Of a stretch of DNA of 64,000 bases, positions 58,597-64,000 are shown piece after piece (the stretch's first letter is position 1; every line of letters starts with the position of its first letter). This DNA is from Saccopteryx bilineata (taxonomy: Eukaryota > Chordata > Mammalia > Chiroptera > Emballonuridae): NCBI RefSeq assembly GCF_036850765.1, contig NC_089490.1:130972522-131036521 (forward strand). The letters run 5' to 3'. Under the pieces are notes generated by a model. The model was given only the letters and a program-made list of their open reading frames with translations. It did no database searches and was not told the DNA's origin. Made by a program: the position numbers and the translations under genes.

Positions 58597-59589
58597 GTGA
58601 GTGGGCACCCCAGCCAGGGCCCTGTGCCGGGGGACAGTGGAGCCTCCAGGGAGGCGTGGGCTTCTGGACAAAGCCTAGTCTTCCCAAGCAGCCCTGCCTC
58701 CCCCAGCTGTCCTGTGCTTCCTGTAAGAAACACGAGACTCGTGAGCCATCCCCATTTCCTGTTTCCCTTTCACCCTCATCCTTCGTTTTCGAGTATAGGC
58801 TCTGTTATTACTCTGGTGTAGTGAGGCCAGCAGATCAGAAGGTGGCCGCCATGAAAAAGATGTTTCATTGCTCACAGACCCTGTCACACAAGGCCACACA
58901 GGGAAGCATCCAGGGTTGGTCAGGAGGCAGCAGAGGAAGGGACAAACATGAGTGAGAGCCTTGACCGTGGTCTCTGCAGGCAAGAACGGGTGCGATGAGA
59001 TCAGCAGAGTGGGACTGGCCAGTGTGAACAATTGTAGTATGCTGTACAGGGCTGCTTCAGCCCTCTGCTACCTGGCCCTGGGCTTGACCAGGGCAGGGGA
59101 CAGTGGCCCAGACTGTGAGACCCCGAGGAAGGAGGTGCTTGGGCTGCACTGTGGATGGCTTGGTTTGCATTTGAGAAGCACACTGCGTAGTGAGTTGTTC
59201 ACCATCTCTAGGACAAGGTTCGCCCTGTGAGGGCAGTTCCTCCAGGATCACCAGGGCCCCAGACACATGCTCACTTCAACTCTTTGCCCATACCCCACCC
59301 GTACCCTGCCTGTGTCATACTGGGCAGCCTCTGCCCAGAGGCGCTATCTTGGCCTCCTTGCCTCCTCTCGTTATCAAACTTGGATCCTTCTTTCCCAACA
59401 ACATACACAGGTCTTTGTAGGTTCTGTGCATGAGGATAGAGCCCCCACCCCAAAGAGCTGAGGTGCAAGATAAGGGGCTGCCTAGCAAGGAGAGATGTGA
59501 AGATTGAGGTGCCCATGGTGCCTGCCTCTGGGACTGAGCAAGTCCCTGTGCCCAGGAGCTCAGAAGCACTTGATAGTTAATTCACTCAA

Positions 59590-59750
59590 CCCCAAGACAG
59601 ACGGGAGGAGGTAGCGGTCCTCATCTCACAGACAGGGACACTGAGGCTTCACGCGGTGCAGTAGTGTGCCAGCTGAGTGGCCAGAAGCATTTGACTCTTG
59701 GGAAGTTGGGCTTCCAATCCTGGCAAATGAATTCTAGAGCTCATGGTTGA
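59590..59750 (-). repeat. MIR relic
   Basis: CCTCATCTCACAGACAGGGA CACTGAGGCTTCA is the antisense MIR core. Confidence 0.55.
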
Positions 59751-60539
59751 CCTCACACAGTGAGTTGAAAATCAAACCATATGAACAACTAGCCCCTCAG
59801 GTGCGGTCATTATATGAAGAGCCGGAAGAGAGTCTCAGCCTCAAAAAATGAAACTCCACTACCCACAGCTTCCATTCCTGCAGAGTCACAATGGCAATGA
59901 AAGGCTCGTTCGGCACAGTGAACTCCTGTAACTGGGACCTTGAACCCTCAGTCTGTACCCTGGGAAGCATGTGAGGGAAGCAGCCACAGCAAGGGCTCTG
60001 GTCACGGACTCCTAGAGAGCAAGCAGTCTACCAAGCACATGGCAGATGGAGGAGAGCTGGTGGCGGCCCACGCACAGCCTTGCATGCCTTTCCAAGACCT
60101 TCGGCACGCTGTATTTTCATAGGTGTAAAAGTCTCGAAGGATAGAATGAATAAAGTTAAACTAGTAATTATTATAAATTTTTTCCTTGCCCTACAGAAAG
60201 AAGCTGTGCTTTCTCTTTGAGGGATCATAGAACACTTAAAAATTACAGAAGTAGTTTAGGTCATAAAGAAAACTTCGGTCAATTGGACACAGCAAAAAAC
60301 TGCCCAGACTCTATCCTCTGACTCAATGCCCCAAAACCAAGGGTAGACAAAGGGCGTATAAATGAAAGATCCAGCTCCTTTGAAAATCAAAAACAGCTCT
60401 TTGGAAGAAGAACATTAGGAGCACTGGGAGAACTATGAACAGCGAGCGCCCTGCAGGTTGGAGGCAAGGTCGCATCTGCTTTCCAAGATGAACAGGAGAG
60501 AAGGCACGCCAGGTAACACATCGTCCAGTTCAGTAAGTG

Positions 60540-60720
60540 AGAACCCATGTCAGCAACCCAAACCACAAATTAAAAAAAGCAAAACCAAGGAGCTCATTCA
60601 GAAAAAAAGCAGAAATTGACAAATTTGAAAATAAAAACAATAGAATCACTCAAGAAGAGAGGCTTGGAAAAGGCAAACCTAAAGCATATTTAATCTAGAA
60701 ACAAAAGAAAGAAGCCAAAC
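60540..60720 (+). repeat. Possible old L1 ORF2 fragment
   Basis: A-rich text with AAGCAGAAATTGACAAATTT and AAAACAATAGAATCACTCAA resembles the ORF2 linker region, but is too decayed to be sure. Confidence 0.35.
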
Positions 60721-61019
60721 CAAGTGGGTGTGTTAACACATAACCTGCACCAGCCTGCTTTCCAGGGCAAAAGAGGAAGTGTCTTCTGCGGGCCCTGGGC
60801 ACTTCTGGGGGAGTTCCCCAGGGGCTCTCCCCTGTCCTTTCACTGTGAAGTTCATTGGGCACAAGTGGGGGACGGCTGTGCACACCTTCCTCCACAGGGC
60901 TGGACAAAGGAACAATTATAATAAGAGGCTCAGACGCTCCCTCCATGGGGAAGGTGTGTGTGTGCGGGGGTGCTACCCTTCCTTACAAGCTGGTCAGAAC
61001 GAGAAACTAGAAAAGTGGC

Positions 61020-61085
61020 TTTTCAACCACAGGAAGGAAGTGATAAAGATGATTTTTCAGCCACAAGAAGGAAGTGATAATGGTG
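61020..61085. repeat. 33-bp imperfect tandem duplication
   Basis: Two units, TTTTCAACCACAGGAAGGAA... and TTTTCAGCCACAAGAAGGAA..., differ at only a few bases. Confidence 0.9.
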
Positions 61086-61329
61086 AGCTCAGCGGCTGGA
61101 AGGTGAGAGGGCAGCATGGTTGGAGGAGCGGGGGCAGCTTCATCTGACTGGAGGAAAGGGCAGAGATGGGGCCAGCGTAGGGGACACTGAGGCCAGCACA
61201 GGGGACACAGAGGATGCCAGAAGGAGCAGACTGCCAGGGCGGACACGTCCCACCAAGGGGTTTGGTTTGCTCATAAGGGCAGTGTCAAGCAAGAGAATGA
61301 CACAATCCAACTTGCATTGTTTTTTAATT

Positions 61330-61632
61330 TTATATTTATATATTTATTTTTAATTTTAGCATAGCAGTTGGTAAACAATATTCTTTTTAGTTACAATATA
61401 GTGATTCGATACGTTTATACCTTACAGTGTAATCTCCCCACTAATTCTACTAATCACCCGTCACCATGGAAACATCACAATATTGTTAACTATCTTCCCC
61501 TTCCTCTTTCACCCACCTGTCCCCCCTTCGGGGGACCACCCTTTTTGGTGTCTGTTTGTAGGAGTCTATTTTTGTTTTGTTTTATATTCTACATGTAGGT
61601 GAAACCATACAGCATCTGTCTTTCTCTGACTT
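61330..61632 (-). repeat. Old L1 3' UTR, direct segment
   Basis: ACAATATAGTGATTCGATAC and CACCCGTCACCATGGAAACA up to GTCTTTCTCTGAC (61619-61631) are antisense L1M 3' UTR. The segment breaks off where ORF2 would normally continue. Confidence 0.75.
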
Positions 61633-61815
61633 AAAAAAGTGAACCCTTGTGCACTGCTGGGGAGACTGCAAATAGCTGCAGCCAATATTGAAAACAGTAT
61701 GGAGATTTCTCAAACAAACTAAAAATAGAACTTCCATAAGACCCGGCGATCCCACTTCTGGGTATTTATCCAACCCCCCCCCCCACTAATTTGTAAAGAT
61801 ATATGGAAATTCCTG
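61633..61815 (+). repeat. Old L1 ORF2 C-terminal piece, inverted segment
   Basis: GAACCCTTGTGCACTGCTGG, ATCCCACTTCTGGGTATTTA and AATTTGTAAAGATATATGGA are sense-strand ORF2 C-terminal sequence, in the opposite direction to the adjoining 3' UTR. A C11 tract (61774-61784) interrupts it. Confidence 0.75.
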
Positions 61816-62044
61816 TGTACAGAACTGGTGGGTGGGGATTGTGGCTTAGGAGGGTGTGGGCTCCATGAAAGGAAGATGATGGGGACTGTAACTACAGGGA
61901 TGGAGAAAGGAGAGCAGACAAAAGAGAACTGTAGAGGCCAATCGGGAATGTGTGGGTGTTAAGTGGATGAAGGTAGAGAGGTACTGAGTCCCTGCCTTGA
62001 GCCACCAAGTAGATGGCGATGCCGACTGTGAGAAGCAGGGTGTG

Positions 62045-62192
62045 TTGGTCTGTTGGGTAGGTCGGACAGTCAGGGTGTTGTCCCTATACACTACGGTTGT
62101 GGGTTCGATCCCGGGTCAGGGCATATGCAAGAAGCAACCAATGAGTGCATAAGGAGGTGAAATAACAAATCAATGTTTTAAGAAGAAGAAAT
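62045..62192 (+). repeat. tRNA-derived SINE (short, Ves-like type)
   Basis: GGTTCGATCCCGGGTCAGGG marks the B box and AACAAATCAATGTTTTAAGA the 3' part. AGGGTGTG occurs at 62037-62044 and 62193-62200 as a likely target-site duplication. Confidence 0.85.
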
Positions 62193-62200
62193 AGGGTGTG

Positions 62201-63299
62201 GGGAAGAAAATGATGAGTTCAGCAGAAAATGGTTGAGTTTGAAGTACCTGGTGCCATCCCAGTGGGGGTGGCCAGGGAGAGGTCATCAGAGGGGTCTGAG
62301 CACTATTTTTGAAGGCATGGCTGGGATGCACAGGGAAATGTGGAAATGTATCAAGTTGGGGGCATTTGAGAGAGAGCCCTGGTACAGAAGGCACAGGCAG
62401 AGAGCAGGGCGCAACCAGCCCCATAGAGGGCAGAAAAGTATCTACTGGTTTTCTAAAAACCTGAAAACTAGTAACAGATGGTAATAGGACAATCATAAAT
62501 TTTTAAAGGTAGAAAAGGAATCAAATGTCTCTAAACGTGTTATGCATAGTTCTTCCGATGTTCATAGATAATTACATAGGAAAATAAATGGGTTCCCCTG
62601 TCCTTTCTGTTTTGGGACTGTTTTGGGAGTCTATCCCAAAACAGAGATGTGGGTGAAGGGTCAGCATCAAATGAGCAGTCACGGCCGCCGTTTCTAAGGT
62701 CAAGTAAGTCTGCTAAAAAATGCTCGCCAAACAAAATAAAACAGGTATTTTGATGATGGCAGAATTTCTCAGAGACTGGATGTGGGAACTTGCCCATGAC
62801 GGTCCCAGAGAGACGCGGGAGAATGCAGCTCCTCTGCTCACATATCAGCATCCCCCAGAACTTGCTCTGGGAAGGGCTGCCCTTGAAGCAGTCACTGTAA
62901 AGCGGCAAAGAGAAAGAGAAACACACCTTTGTTACTGAGGTTCTGGAAATTCTAGACAATGTCATGTGACATGAAACCAGTGTTGGAAAAGAGCCAATAA
63001 AATTAAAATTATTCCCTGATAATTATGTACCTGGCAAACCCAAAGAAATCCTTTGTAAAAATATTTTGGAGTTAATAAAGGACTTTTATGGCATAGCCAA
63101 ACAGAAGATAATTATACAAAAATTAGCAATTTCTGTGTGAACCCACAATGCCCTACTAGTAGGAATAATAGGGAGAGAAAAGCTCCCTTTACATAGTATC
63201 CACAATATAAAATAGCTGGAATTGTCCTGACAAGACACAGGGCCTGTGGAGAAAAAAAATTACACATTGTTAATGGTAGGGGAAAAATAAAAATAAATG
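62201..63299. other. Intronic sequence
   Basis: Single-copy or highly decayed sequence. No gene is recognised. Confidence 0.5.
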
Positions 63300-64000
63300 A
63301 AGAGGCATGTGCTGTTCCTTATGGAAAGACTGGGTATAGTAGACATGTGGATTTTTCCCAGAATGATAGTTGGAAGGTTGATTAAATGATTCTAAGGTTC
63401 ATCTAGAAACAGTCAAGAATGGCTAAGAAAGCCTTGAAGGCCAAACAAAAAGGGAATTAGCTCAAACATCTTGTAAAGTGAAAATGTTTCAAATCCTACT
63501 ATATCTGCATATTAACAGATCAATTGAATAAAGTATATAGTTCTCAAAACACCCCTCAGATAAAGAACTTCATATATGATAAATATAAATAGTATGGTTA
63601 AGGATTATAAATAAATATACGATAAATATAAATTTTATATATAGTAAATTAAATATTATTTATATATATATATAGGCTAATAAAGCATCAAGTATTCAAA
63701 TCACACAAATCAAGAAAAAAAGTGTTGATTGTTGAGGGCTTCCTAAGCATGAATATAGTAGAAGGAATTGTAAAGGGGAGGTAGATATATTTGAATATAT
63801 AGAATATAAAGCTCTATCAAAAAATAAACCATGAGCAGGAAAAATATTTGCAATATGGCAAAAATATCCTAATATAGGAAGAGCTCTTCTAAATTATAGG
63901 AAAAACAGAATTGGCAATGGAAATAAACAGATAAGAGAAGAAAAATATACAAATGGCTAAAAAGGAAAAAATATTTAACTTTACTATTAATCAAAGAATT
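63300..64000 (+). repeat. AT-rich sequence, probable old L1
   Basis: Segments such as TAAATGATTCTAAGGTTCAT, AATGGCTAAGAAAGCCTTGA, ATTTGCAATATGGCAAAAAT and AAATATACAAATGGCTAAAA recall decayed L1 ORF2 on the plus strand. A (TA)7 tract is at 63661-63674. No gene is seen, and the window ends inside it. Confidence 0.4.

Larger units (their letters stand above)
58597..61329 (+). other. ADAMTS2: Start of the downstream ADAMTS2 intron
   Basis: The intron begins GTGAGT. No further exon was recognised before the end of the window. Confidence 0.6.

Overview
This is vertebrate, specifically mammalian, nuclear DNA. It holds two spliced protein-coding exons, tRNA-derived SINEs, L1 LINEs, MIR and L2 relics, MaLR-type LTRs and small DNA transposons, and shows no prokaryotic gene organisation. 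The SINEs (a tRNA-like head starting GGCCCTGGCCGG, an intact A box and B box, then a CT-rich tail) together with young-looking short hAT elements point to a bat. The two longer SINE types look like those I associate with horseshoe bats and relatives (Yinpterochiroptera); that finer placement is from memory and only moderately supported.

The only host gene I can support is ADAMTS2 (procollagen I N-proteinase) on the + strand. A 206-bp exon at 37600-37805 encodes the end of the propeptide, a furin-type site (RHRARR) and the start of the metalloprotease domain. An 84-bp exon at 58513-58596 continues the metalloprotease domain in frame. The 20.7-kb interval between them is one intron. Positions 1-37599 would be the upstream intron and 58597-64000 part of the downstream intron, so nearly all of the window is intronic.

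Layout: 1-6.9 kb holds a three-unit tandem SINE/(CA)n array, another SINE and an old rearranged L1. 6.9-14.6 kb is a near full-length minus-strand L1 carrying a SINE in its 5' UTR, followed by a TA-flanked MITE. 15-28.6 kb is mostly GC-rich unique intron with two SINEs and a (TG)24 microsatellite. 28.67-36.19 kb is a second, 7.5-kb full-length minus-strand L1 with a perfect 16-bp target-site duplication and a CRE/YY1-like 5' end. 37.6-58.5 kb contains the ADAMTS2 exons, a truncated U2 snRNA retropseudogene inside a MIR, two short hAT transposons, six SINEs, an unrecognised 319-codon open frame (44833-45792) and LTR relics. 58.6-64 kb is intron with an inverted L1 relic, one SINE and an AT-rich end.

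Both long L1 copies have broken ORF1 and ORF2, so neither looks able to move on its own. I found no operon, CRISPR array, toxin system or other clearly new molecular system. The most distinctive observations are the U2 retropseudogene with a perfect duplication, the SINE tandem array, the duplicated 3' end of the first L1, and the unexplained 319-codon frame.
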